Shown here piece after piece: positions 8,383 to 18,786 of a stretch of DNA of 64,000 nt (within the stretch, counting starts at the first letter, position 1; every line of letters starts with the position of its first letter). A program made the position numbers and the translations under genes. The DNA is taken from positions 208,012 to 272,011 of the forward strand of contig NZ_RBWV01000012.1 of NCBI RefSeq assembly GCF_003634695.1, written 5' to 3'. A model generated the notes under the pieces. That model did no database searches and was not told the origin of the DNA. It worked only from the letters and a program-made list of their open reading frames with translations. This stretch comes from Motilibacter peucedani. Lineage in GTDB: Bacteria > Actinomycetota > Actinomycetes > Motilibacterales > Motilibacteraceae.

Positions 8383-8989
8383 CGCCGGCGTCGGGCTGCG
8401 GCTCGCCGGCGACCACGGCGAGCGGCACGACCCCGGCCCAGAAGGGCAGGGCCAGGTCCTCGGCGTCGTCGACGACGCCGTGGAGCCGGGCCTTGTGGTC
8501 GACCTGGTCCATCGAGAGCGCCAGCACCGCGGTGGACGCGAGCTCCTTGCTGCTGGCCGGCCGGCACTGCGCCGACCGGCCGGCGGCCACCGCGTCGACG
8601 AGCACGTCGAACGCCACCCGCTTGGCGTGCTCGTCGGTCACGGTGCTGAGCTCGCCGTGCACCACGACCGAGCGGAACTGCAGGCTGTGGTGCACCGCCG
8701 CGCGGGCCAGCACCAGTCCCTCGACCGAGGTGACGCTGAACGACGCCGGCAGCGGCCCGCCGCGGGTGCGCAGCGCCGTGCCCGCACCGGTCGAGCCGTG
8801 CAGGTAGACCACGTCGCCCACCCGCGCGTACATCATCGGCACCGCGTGCGGCCGCCCGCCCGCGCTGACGTAGGCCAGGTGGCCGACCAGCTGCGAGTCG
8901 AGGAAGGCGCGGGCCTCGTCGTCCGGGCGGTAGCGGTCGAGCTTGCGGTGCGGCCGGGGAGTGTCTGCACTAGTGCAATGAGCGGTCAT
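8339..8989 (-). CDS. pyridoxamine 5'-phosphate oxidase-family FMN-binding protein
   Basis: A 216-residue protein of the PNPOx-like split barrel (Pfam PF12900 type). It shows LDRYRPDDEARAFLDSQ near the start, LAYVSAGGRPHAVPMMYA (first FMN-binding strand) and VYLHGSTGAG, followed by a region with SLQFRSVVVHGE. The start ATG 8989 gives the normal N-terminus. Family members bind FMN, haem or F420; the reaction is not predictable. It diverges from a MocR-type regulator with only 19 bases between the two starts, a common pairing that implies control by that regulator. The 3' end runs 44 bases into the opposing protease gene. Confidence 0.88.
   Translation of the reverse strand: MTAHCTSADTPRPHRKLDRYRPDDEARAFLDSQLVGHLAYVSAGGRPHAVPMMYARVGDVVYLHGSTGAGTALRTRGGPLPASFSVTSVEGLVLARAAVHHSLQFRSVVVHGELSTVTDEHAKRVAFDVLVDAVAAGRSAQCRPASSKELASTAVLALSMDQVDHKARLHGVVDDAEDLALPFWAGVVPLAVVAGEPQPDAGVSGRAAPAGCWPSG
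8966..8977. promoter_or_regulatory. perfect 12-bp palindrome TGCACTAGTGCA, candidate regulator site
   Basis: TGCACTAGTGCA lies inside the first codons of the FMN-binding-protein gene, 31 bases from the start of the divergent MocR-type regulator. A second CTAGT element occurs at 8992-8996. MocR/PdxR regulators bind repeated boxes in such positions, so this is the best operator candidate. Confidence 0.4.
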
Positions 8990-8995
8990 GGCTAG

Positions 8996-9001
8996 TACGA
9001 T
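8996..9001 (+). promoter_or_regulatory. -10 box TACGAT of a leaderless regulator transcript
   Basis: TACGAT ends 7 bases before ATG 9009 with no ribosome site between. The adjoining CTAGT element would place a bound regulator directly over this promoter. Confidence 0.5.
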
Positions 9002-9008
9002 AGGGCCC

Positions 9009-10346
9009 ATGACTGTCGACGTCGACCGCATTGCCGAGCTGCTGCGTGCGCCCGGCGCGGCCGGCATCGCCGAGCGTCTCGAGCAGGCGGTGCGCGAAGG
9101 CTCGCTCGCCGCCGGGCAGCAGCTGCCCCCGATCCGGACGCTGGCCGGCCTGGTCGGGGTAGACGCCAACACTGTCGCGGCCGCCTACCGCGCGGCGCGC
9201 GAGCGCGGCCTCGTCGAGACCGCCGGGCGGGCCGGCACCCGGGTGCGTGCGCGCCCGCCCGTGGCGTCCCGCGGCTCCCTCGGGCTCGGCGCGCTGCCCC
9301 CCGGGGTGGTCGACCTGACCCAGGGCGGCCCCGACCCGGCGCTGCTCCCGCCGCTCGAGCTGCCTGCTAGGGGCACAGTGTCCGAGGGCTACCCGCACGG
9401 ACGGTCGTCCCGGCTGCTGACTGCGCTCGAGCAGGTCGCGCGCCGGCGGTTAGACGCCGTGGGCGTGCCGGCGGACCACCTGGTGGCGGCCTCCGGCGCC
9501 CTCGACGGGATCGAGCGCGTCCTGCTCGCCCACCTGCGCCCGGGCGACCGGCTGGCCGTCGAGGACCCCGGCTGGGCGAACGTGCTCGACCTGGCCGGCG
9601 CGCTCGGGCTAGTCGCCGAGCCGCTCGAGTGCGACGACGACGGGCCCGTGCCGGGCTCGCTCGCGGCCGCCCTGGCCACTGGCGCCCGCGGCGTCGTGGT
9701 CACGGCCCGCGCCCACAACCCGACCGGAGCGGCCGTCAGCGCCGAGCGGGCGGGGGAGCTGCGTACCCTGCTCGCCGGCCGGCCCGGCACGCTGGTCGTC
9801 GAGGACGACCACGGCGCCGACCTGACGGCGCTGCCGCTCGCGACGCTGGCCGGCGCGACCGAGCACTGGGCCCACCTGCGGTCCGCGTCCAAGGCCTACG
9901 GGCCCGACCTGCGCTGCGCGGTCATGGCCGCCGACGAGACGACCGCCGCACGCGTCGAGGGGCGCTTCCGGCTCGGGCAGGGCTGGGTCAGCCTGCTGCT
10001 GCAGGGTGCGACCGCCGCCGCGTGGGAGCGCCACGCCGACGCGGCGCACGCCGCCGGCCGGGTCTACGACGAGCGCCGCGAGGCACTCCGGTCGGCGCTG
10101 CGCGAGCGAGGCGTCGCGTCGCACGGCCGCACGGGCCTCAACGTCTGGGTGCCGGTGCGCGACGAGGCCACGGCGCTCGCCGGCACGCTCGCCGGCGGCT
10201 ACGCAGTGGCGCCCGGCGCCCGCTACCGCCAGCGCAGCGCGCCGGCGGTCCGCATCACCACCGCGTGCCTGCCCGTCGAGCGGGCCCCCGACGTGGCGGC
10301 GGCGCTGGCGTCCGCGCTCGAGGGCTCCGGCGCGTACGGCGTGTGA
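9009..10346 (+). CDS. MocR/PdxR-type GntR regulator with aminotransferase domain
   Basis: A 445-residue protein. An N-terminal GntR winged helix (residues about 10-75; LPPIRTLAGLVGVDANTVAAAYR) is fused to a type I aminotransferase-like domain (about 95-440). The PLP lysine region is SASKAYGPDLR and the ARAHNPTGAAVS motif is kept. Regulators of this class sense PLP or amino-PLP compounds and control vitamin B6 or amino acid metabolism. ATG 9009 is chosen because it sits 7 bases after a -10 box and begins a normal GntR domain. It diverges from an FMN-binding PNPOx-family gene, its likely target. Confidence 0.93.
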   Translation: MTVDVDRIAELLRAPGAAGIAERLEQAVREGSLAAGQQLPPIRTLAGLVGVDANTVAAAYRAARERGLVETAGRAGTRVRARPPVASRGSLGLGALPPGVVDLTQGGPDPALLPPLELPARGTVSEGYPHGRSSRLLTALEQVARRRLDAVGVPADHLVAASGALDGIERVLLAHLRPGDRLAVEDPGWANVLDLAGALGLVAEPLECDDDGPVPGSLAAALATGARGVVVTARAHNPTGAAVSAERAGELRTLLAGRPGTLVVEDDHGADLTALPLATLAGATEHWAHLRSASKAYGPDLRCAVMAADETTAARVEGRFRLGQGWVSLLLQGATAAAWERHADAAHAAGRVYDERREALRSALRERGVASHGRTGLNVWVPVRDEATALAGTLAGGYAVAPGARYRQRSAPAVRITTACLPVERAPDVAAALASALEGSGAYGV

Positions 10347-12227
<1,881 letters not shown>

Positions 12228-12237
12228 CCCACGACAT

Positions 12238-12278
12238 CGTGGTGCCTGGTCGTCGCTATGGGGCAACCAGGCACCACG
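12238..12278. repeat. 13-bp inverted repeat after leuA, possible terminator
   Basis: CGTGGTGCCTGGT (12238-12250) and its exact complement ACCAGGCACCACG (12266-12278) flank a 15-base loop. The hairpin begins 11 bases after the leuA stop. It lacks a T-run. It could act as a terminator or as a dispersed palindromic unit. Confidence 0.55.
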
Positions 12279-12351
12279 ACGCCGTGGAGGACCGTGTGAC
12301 GCGCGGCGGTTCGGACACAACGGCTCCGGTTGGGCGTGACAGCATGGGGGT

Positions 12352-13083
12352 GTGGGTCTCTACCGTGACGAGGGCGTCGTGCTGCGCACCCAGAAGCTGG
12401 GCGAGGCCGACCGCATCGTCACGATCCTGACCCGCGGCACCGGCCGCATCCGCGCGGTGGCCAAGGGCGTGCGCCGCACCAGCTCGAAGTTCGGCGCGCG
12501 GCTCGAGCCCTTCATGCACGTCGACCTGCAGCTGCACACGGGCCGTACGTTCGACATCGTCACGCAGGTCGAGACCCTCACGCCGTTCGCCAGCGCGGTG
12601 AGCGGCGACTACGGCCGCTACACAGCCGGCACCGCGATGCTCGAGGCGGTCGAGCGGCTCACCGACGCCGAGCGCGAGCCCTCGGTGCAGCACTACCTGC
12701 TGCTCGTCGGCGCCCTGCGCGCGCTCGCCGCCGGGGAGCACGACCCCGGTCTCGTGCTCGACGCGTTCCTGCTGCGCGCGCTCTCGGTCGCCGGCTGGGC
12801 GCCGAGCTTCGAGGCGTGCGCGCGCTGCGGCGAGGTCGGGCCGCACGGCGCGTTCGCCGTCGCCGCAGGCGGCTCGGTGTGCCCCGACTGCCGCCCGGTC
12901 GGCGCGGCGTCGCCGTCGCCCGCGACCCTCGAACTGCTCGGCGCGCTGCTCACGGGCGACTGGGCGGTCGCCGACTCCGCCGACGACCGCAGCCGGCGCG
13001 AGGGGCACGGGCTGACCGCCGCGTACCTCAACTGGCACCTCGAGCGCGGCCTGCGCTCGCTGCCGCTCGTGGAGCGGGTGTGA
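12352..13083 (+). CDS. recO: DNA repair protein RecO
   Basis: A 243-residue RecO. The N-terminal OB-fold (about 1-80) begins [19 protein letters not shown] and contains [15 protein letters not shown] helical domain follows, with a zinc site made of four cysteines in two pairs (CARCG near residue 160 and CPDC near 182). RecO loads RecA with RecR in the RecFOR pathway and anneals single strands. GTG 12352 lies 6 bases after a CAGCAT box, suggesting a leaderless start. uppS overlaps its stop as GTGA, and the recO-uppS pair is common in actinobacteria. Confidence 0.96.
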   Translation: MGLYRDEGVVLRTQKLGEADRIVTILTRGTGRIRAVAKGVRRTSSKFGARLEPFMHVDLQLHTGRTFDIVTQVETLTPFASAVSGDYGRYTAGTAMLEAVERLTDAEREPSVQHYLLLVGALRALAAGEHDPGLVLDAFLLRALSVAGWAPSFEACARCGEVGPHGAFAVAAGGSVCPDCRPVGAASPSPATLELLGALLTGDWAVADSADDRSRREGHGLTAAYLNWHLERGLRSLPLVERV

Positions 13084-13874
13084 GGCGTACGCCGTCGCCG
13101 CCCCCGCCGCACCCGTCGGGAGCCCGGCCCCCTGCCGTCCCGCGTGAGTTCGTGCCGCGCCACGTCGCCGTGGTGATGGACGGCAACGGGCGCTGGGCCA
13201 AGCAGCGCGGGCTGCCCCGCACCAAGGGCCACGAGGCGGGCGAGGCGAGCCTGTTCGACGTCGTCTGCGGCGCGATCGAGATCGGCGTGACGCACGTGTC
13301 GGCCTACGCCTTCTCGACCGAGAACTGGCGGCGCAGCCCCGACGAGGTGCGCTTCCTCATGCAGTTCAACCGCGACGTGATCCGCCGGCGGCGCGACGAG
13401 ATGGACGCCATGGGCGTCCGGGTCCGGTGGGCCGGGCGGCGCCCGCGGCTGTGGAAGAGCGTGATCTCCGAGCTGGAGGTCGCCGAGGCGCAGACCGCGT
13501 CCAACACGACGCTGACGTTGACGATGTGCGTCAACTACGGCGGCCGGGCCGAGATCGCCGACGCGGCCAAGGCCCTGGCGCTCGAGGTCGCGGCCGGGCG
13601 GGTCGACCCGCGCAAGATCGACGAGAAGGTGCTGGCGCGCTACCTCGACGAGCCCGACATGCCCGACGTCGACCTGTTCGTGCGCTCGAGCGGCGAGCAG
13701 CGCACGTCGAACTTCCTGATCTGGCAGTCGGCCTACGCCGAGCTGGTGTTCGCCGACACGCTGTGGCCCGACTTCGACCGTCGCCACCTGTGGGCGGCGA
13801 TCGAGGAGTACGCGCGTCGTGACCGCCGCTACGGCGGTGCACTGCCCAACGCGCTGCCGGGGTCGGCGTCCTAG
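13080..13874 (+). CDS. uppS: isoprenyl (polyprenyl diphosphate) synthase, UppS family
   Basis: A 264-residue cis-prenyltransferase. [14 protein letters not shown] (about residues 28-41) holds the catalytic aspartate that binds magnesium; [10 protein letters not shown] and [19 protein letters not shown] are the other family signatures. The enzyme builds the lipid carrier used for peptidoglycan and other wall polymers. Actinobacteria often have two such enzymes, making Z,E-farnesyl and decaprenyl diphosphate, and the sequence does not show which one this is. The start GTG 13080 overlaps the recO stop. The first 25 residues are proline-rich and probably disordered. Confidence 0.95.
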   Translation: MRRTPSPPPPHPSGARPPAVPREFVPRHVAVVMDGNGRWAKQRGLPRTKGHEAGEASLFDVVCGAIEIGVTHVSAYAFSTENWRRSPDEVRFLMQFNRDVIRRRRDEMDAMGVRVRWAGRRPRLWKSVISELEVAEAQTASNTTLTLTMCVNYGGRAEIADAAKALALEVAAGRVDPRKIDEKVLARYLDEPDMPDVDLFVRSSGEQRTSNFLIWQSAYAELVFADTLWPDFDRRHLWAAIEEYARRDRRYGGALPNALPGSAS

Positions 13875-13877
13875 GGC

Positions 13878-14606
13878 TCAGCTGAGCCCGACCACGAGCC
13901 ACATGAGGCCCAGGCCGGCGACGGTGCTCATCAGCGTCAGGCGCGAGGGATGGCCGGCGTGCGCCTCCGGCAGGATGTCCGAGGTCGCGAGGTAGACCAG
14001 GAAGCCGATGAAGAAGCCGAGGTAGGCCTTCAGCCAGCCCTCCGGCAGCGTGAACAGCAGCGTCGAGGCGGCCCCCAGCAGCGGTGCCGTCGCGTCGGCC
14101 ACCAGCAGGGCGCGGGCCCGCCCAGGCGTGTTGCCGTGCGCGCGCACGATCGCGACGGTGTTGAGGCCGTCGGCGAAGTCGTGGGCGACGACCGCCACCG
14201 CGACCGTGATGCCGACAGCCTCGCCGGCCTGGAAGCCCAGGCCGATGCCGATGCCGTCGAGGAACGAGTGCGTCACCAGCGCCCCGGCGGAGACGAGCCC
14301 GATGGTGTGGTCGTGGTGTGCGTGCAGGTCGTACTCGTGCTCGTGCCCCGAGTGGATCGCGAGGCTGCGCTCGGTGACGTGGAGCGCGAGGAAGCCGCCT
14401 GCGGCGGTGAGCATCGGCACGGGTACGCCGCCGAACTGCGCCAGGTCGCCGGAGAAGACCTCGGGCAGCAGGTCGAAGAGCACCAGCCCGAGCAGCACTC
14501 CGGCCGTCAGGCCGAGGATCAGGTGCAGACGGTCGGGGTTGCGCAGCGCCACCACGCCGCCGAGCGCGGTGCTGAGCACCGAGGCGATGGTGAACACGAT
14601 AACCAT
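13878..14606 (-). CDS. ZIP-family metal transporter
   Basis: A 242-residue integral membrane protein with eight predicted membrane helices. The ZIP metal-binding helices are intact: [15 protein letters not shown] (helix IV, HSxxDG) and [14 protein letters not shown] (helix V, HDxxDG). A histidine-rich loop [16 protein letters not shown] lies between helices III and IV, as in zinc/iron ZIP carriers. It probably imports zinc or another divalent ion. ATG 14606 is chosen because TACGAT lies 6 bases upstream. It converges with uppS with only three bases between them and diverges from a small ABM-like gene. Confidence 0.93.
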   Translation of the reverse strand: MVIVFTIASVLSTALGGVVALRNPDRLHLILGLTAGVLLGLVLFDLLPEVFSGDLAQFGGVPVPMLTAAGGFLALHVTERSLAIHSGHEHEYDLHAHHDHTIGLVSAGALVTHSFLDGIGIGLGFQAGEAVGITVAVAVVAHDFADGLNTVAIVRAHGNTPGRARALLVADATAPLLGAASTLLFTLPEGWLKAYLGFFIGFLVYLATSDILPEAHAGHPSRLTLMSTVAGLGLMWLVVGLS

Positions 14607-14612
14607 GACGAC

Positions 14613-14618
14613 ATCGTA
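14613..14618 (-). promoter_or_regulatory. -10 box TACGAT of the ZIP transporter gene
   Basis: Read on the minus strand, TACGAT ends 6 bases before ATG 14606, as in other probable leaderless genes here. No zinc-uptake-regulator-like palindrome was recognised nearby. Confidence 0.45.
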
Positions 14619-14637
14619 GGGGTAGCGGTGTGCGAGC

Positions 14638-14931
14638 ATGATCGGCGTGCTGTTCGTGACGCGCCACCGCGTACCCGTGTCCGAGGCGGCGGCGTTCGCC
14701 GACGCCGCCCAGGTCGCGGTCGACGCGCTCGCCGCGCGCCCGGGGTTCGTCTCCGCGCAGGTCGGCCGCTGCCTCGACGACGCCGAGCTCTGGGTGCTGA
14801 CCAGCACCTGGGCCACCATCGGGGCCGGGCGTCGGGCGATGAGCTCGGGCGAGACCCGGGTGGCGCTGATGCCGGTCATGGTCAGCGCGCTCGACGAGCC
14901 CTCTGCCTTCGACATCGCGGTGCCGCGCTAG
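14638..14931 (+). CDS. small ABM-like (dimeric alpha-beta barrel) protein
   Basis: A 97-residue protein that fits the antibiotic-biosynthesis-monooxygenase-type ferredoxin-like fold: a first strand [10 protein letters not shown], a helix ([20 protein letters not shown]), [13 protein letters not shown], then [20 protein letters not shown]. Proteins of this type next to glyS are usual in actinobacteria. Their function is unknown; heme or small-molecule binding is possible. It diverges from the ZIP transporter and lies 50 bases before glyS on the same strand. Confidence 0.72.
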   Translation: MIGVLFVTRHRVPVSEAAAFADAAQVAVDALAARPGFVSAQVGRCLDDAELWVLTSTWATIGAGRRAMSSGETRVALMPVMVSALDEPSAFDIAVPR

Positions 14932-14981
14932 CCTGCTTGCTTCCCACCCGCCGACCGCCAGCCGGACTGGAGCACCTCCCT

Positions 14982-16367
<1,386 letters not shown>

Positions 16368-16389
16368 CCTTCGGGCTCCGCCGCCCCTG

Positions 16390-16446
16390 TTTGGCACGAT
16401 GTGACTTCTTGCCAATGTGATTGGCAAGAAGTCACATCGTGCCAAA
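16390..16446. repeat. 57-bp palindrome, copy 1
   Basis: A perfect 27-bp inverted repeat (16390-16416 and 16420-16446) around a 3-base centre, GTG. The left arm starts TTTGGCACGATGTGACTTC and ends TTGCCAAT. It lies between the convergent stops of glyS and the AbiEi/DUF559 gene. It has no T-run. The same element recurs at 17530-17586 and, with paired changes in the stem, at 45059-45115. Confidence 0.97.
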
Positions 16447-16458
16447 CGAAGTACGCGT

Positions 16459-17433
16459 TCAGGCTGCTGCGGGGGAGCGTGTGACCACGATCGGGGGCCG
16501 CGGACGGGCAGCGCCTCGCAGGAGGGTCGCCCTCATCGTCGCGACGAAGGCGTCCGGGTCACGGTCGAGGTCGCTAGGGGCCACGGGCACCACCAGCACG
16601 CCCGCGGCGGCCATGAGCTTCTGACGGCGTTGGGTGCGCTTGTAGTCCTCGGGGCTGAGGTGCCACTCCATGGAGTCCGACTCGAAGGCGACGGCTTCTG
16701 CGTCGAACCACCCGTCGGGCCGGGCGATGAAGTTGCCCTTCTCGTCCCACAGCGAGACGTTCCACTCGCACCGCCCAAGTCCCGCCCGCAGCAGCACCTT
16801 GCGAGCACGGGCCTCCGAGACCGAGCGGACGCCCGCGGCGACTTCTCGGACGACAGCCCGGGGTATGCCGCTGCCGCGCCTCTGGCACTCGACCAGCTCC
16901 GACTTCAGGTCTGTCACGGTGCAGTGCCCGGCCTGGACCACGGCGGCGACGAGGCTGCGCGTGTCGTCAAGGGGCCGACCTTGCCGGCACTCGTCGATGA
17001 GCGCCCGAGCGACGGGCGCGCACGGGATGCCACCCAAGAGCCGCGGTTCCGGAACCCGGTACGAGCGTTCGACGAGCACCTCGGGTCTCGACTGCCGACG
17101 CACGGACGCTGCCACGATCACGCGCAAGGCAGCAGGGTGCGGCACTCGGTGAACCCCGGAACGCCTCAGCGCTGCAGCCCCCGTCAGCACCGCACCCTCA
17201 CCGGCGTACTTCACTGCGGCGATCTCACGCTGGTGCGGCGTCGGCGTGCCTGAATGGGCGATGATCACGCCCGGCAGGTGAGCCTGCCAAGGCCCGCCCA
17301 CCCGGCAGTGGTAGGTGGCGGTGGACAGCGGGAACCTGAGCGTACGCAGTTCCGAGTGGGTCACCACCCGGTCGTCCCGGGCGAGCAGCATGTCGAGGGC
17401 GACGGGGTCGTAGCGGAGCGAGCGACGGGGCAT
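16459..17433 (-). CDS. AbiEi-type HTH / DUF559 (Vsr-like) endonuclease protein
   Basis: A 324-residue protein. Residues about 8-60 look like the winged-helix domain of AbiEi antitoxins (LDMLLARDDRVVTHSELR). Residues about 225-310 look like DUF559, a Vsr-type PD-(D/E)XK nuclease fold: RPDGWFDAEAVAFESDS, EWHLSPEDYKRTQRRQKLM and GVLVVPVAPSDL. The probable catalytic acids are in PDGW and FESDS. No AbiEii toxin gene is adjacent. Its base composition looks less GC-rich than its neighbours, and palindromes bracket it on both sides, suggesting transfer. Proteins of this type are abundant in actinobacteria and their role is unknown. The domain call is from memory of family motifs. Confidence 0.82.
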   Translation of the reverse strand: MPRRSLRYDPVALDMLLARDDRVVTHSELRTLRFPLSTATYHCRVGGPWQAHLPGVIIAHSGTPTPHQREIAAVKYAGEGAVLTGAAALRRSGVHRVPHPAALRVIVAASVRRQSRPEVLVERSYRVPEPRLLGGIPCAPVARALIDECRQGRPLDDTRSLVAAVVQAGHCTVTDLKSELVECQRRGSGIPRAVVREVAAGVRSVSEARARKVLLRAGLGRCEWNVSLWDEKGNFIARPDGWFDAEAVAFESDSMEWHLSPEDYKRTQRRQKLMAAAGVLVVPVAPSDLDRDPDAFVATMRATLLRGAARPRPPIVVTRSPAAA

Positions 17434-17480
17434 GCCGCATGCTCAGCAGCCGTACGCCGCTCTGCCAACTGGACGACTCG

Positions 17481-17525
17481 GGCCTGTGGACGCCGAGCCG
17501 CCTTCGCGCTCGTCGTCCACAGGCC
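17481..17525. repeat. 12-bp inverted repeat upstream of the nuclease gene
   Basis: GGCCTGTGGACG (17481-17492) and CGTCCACAGGCC (17514-17525) are exact complements separated by 21 bases. It lies in the 5' region of the nuclease gene, next to palindrome copy 2. It could be an autoregulatory operator for the winged-helix domain. Confidence 0.6.
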
Positions 17526-17529
17526 TTGC

Positions 17530-17586
17530 GTTGGCACGATGTGACTTCTTGCCAATCCGACTGGCAAGAAGTCACATCGTGCCAAC
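17530..17586. repeat. 57-bp palindrome, copy 2
   Basis: Arms 17530-17554 and 17562-17586 (25 bp) are perfectly complementary; one further pair forms (17556 with 17560), with an A/C mismatch between (17555, 17561). The arms match copy 1 except at the outermost base pair, G-C instead of T-A. This copy lies between divergent genes, 97 bases from the nuclease start and 52 bases from dusB, so it cannot be simply a terminator. Confidence 0.96.
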
Positions 17587-17638
17587 CAAGGAGGCGCTCA
17601 GAGGCGGGGGAGGGCGCGGCCCTGGCAGAATGGGTGGC

Positions 17639-18781
17639 GTGACGGTGACGGCGGAGCGGGCGCAGCTCGCGCTCGGGGGCCTCACCGTCGACCCGCCGGT
17701 CGTGCTCGCGCCGATGGCGGGGATCACCAACCCGCCCTACCGCCAGCTGTGCCGCGAGGCGGCGGGGGGACGCGGGCTGTTCGTCAGCGAGATGATCACC
17801 AGCCGCGGCCTGGTCGAGGGTGACGCCGAGACGCTGCACCTGCTCGAGCCCGCGCCCGGGGAGTGGCCGCGCAGCGTCCAGCTCTACGGTGTCGACCCCT
17901 ACTACGTCGGCGAGGCCGTCCGCATCCTCGTCGACGGCCACGGCGTCGACCACGTCGACCTCAACTTCGGCTGCCCCGTGCCCAAGGTGACCAAGCGCGG
18001 CGGCGGAGCGGCCCTGCCCTGGAAGCGCACGCTGCTGCGCGACATCCTGCGCGCGGCGGTGAGCGGGGCGGGCGGCCGCGTACCCGTCACCATGAAGACC
18101 CGCAAGGGGCTCGACGACGACCACCTCACCTACCTCGACGCCGGCCGCATCGCCGCGGAGGAAGGGGCGGCGGCCATCGCGCTGCACGGGCGCACCGCGA
18201 TCCAGGGCTACAGCGGCGAGGCCGACTGGGAGTCGGTCGCACGGCTCAAGGAGTCGACCGGCATCCCGGTGCTCGGCAACGGCGACGTGTGGGAGGCCGA
18301 CGACGCGCTGCGCATGCTGCGCGAGACCGGCTGCGACGGCGTCGTCGTGGGCCGCGGCTGCCTGGGCCGGCCGTGGCTGTTCGGCCACCTCGCGGCGGCG
18401 TTCGACGGCCAGCCGCCGCCTGCGCAGCCGACCCTCGGCGAGGTCGCGGCGACCGTGCGCCGGCACGCCGAGCTGCTCGCGGAGTGGACCGGCGAGGACC
18501 GCGGTCTGCGCGAGCTGCGCAAGTTCATGGCGTGGTACTTCAAGGGCTTCCCCGTCGGCTCGGAGACGCGCCAGCAGCTCGGCATGGTGTCGAGCTTCGC
18601 CGAGCTCGACGCGCTGCTCGCCCGGCTCGACCCCGACGAGCCGTTCCCCGTCGCCGAGCTCGGCCGCCCGCGCGGGCGCACCAGCCCGCAGAAGCGGCTC
18701 GCGTTGCCGGACGGCTGGCTCGACAGCGAGTGGAGCGGCCTGCCGTCGGCCGACGCCGAGCTGTCCGTCTCCGGCGGCTGA
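17639..18781 (+). CDS. dusB: tRNA-dihydrouridine synthase
   Basis: A 380-residue Dus-family flavoprotein that reduces uridines in the tRNA D-loop. It has the APMAGITNPPYRQLCRE FMN-binding start, the LNFGCPVPKVTKRGGG motif with the catalytic cysteine, KTRKGLDDDH, HGRTAIQGYSG and GNGDVWE followed by GCDGVVVGRGCLGRPWLF, all typical of the DusB group. GTG 17639 is chosen because a CAGAAT box ends 7 bases earlier; ATG 17630 would add three residues. dgt follows after five bases, so the two form an operon. Confidence 0.94.
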   Translation: MTVTAERAQLALGGLTVDPPVVLAPMAGITNPPYRQLCREAAGGRGLFVSEMITSRGLVEGDAETLHLLEPAPGEWPRSVQLYGVDPYYVGEAVRILVDGHGVDHVDLNFGCPVPKVTKRGGGAALPWKRTLLRDILRAAVSGAGGRVPVTMKTRKGLDDDHLTYLDAGRIAAEEGAAAIALHGRTAIQGYSGEADWESVARLKESTGIPVLGNGDVWEADDALRMLRETGCDGVVVGRGCLGRPWLFGHLAAAFDGQPPPAQPTLGEVAATVRRHAELLAEWTGEDRGLRELRKFMAWYFKGFPVGSETRQQLGMVSSFAELDALLARLDPDEPFPVAELGRPRGRTSPQKRLALPDGWLDSEWSGLPSADAELSVSGG

Positions 18782-18786
18782 GCCGG

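Noticed and set aside
16459..17433. A complete AbiE toxin-antitoxin pair
   Set aside because: The winged-helix part is AbiEi-like, but there is no AbiEii nucleotidyltransferase gene beside it.
16390..17586. The two palindromes as ordinary terminators of glyS and the nuclease gene
   Set aside because: Copy 1 could terminate, but copy 2 lies between divergent start codons where no transcript ends, and neither has a T-run.
16390..17586. A classical insertion sequence
   Set aside because: The protein is not a transposase, and no target-site duplication could be recognised outside the palindromes.
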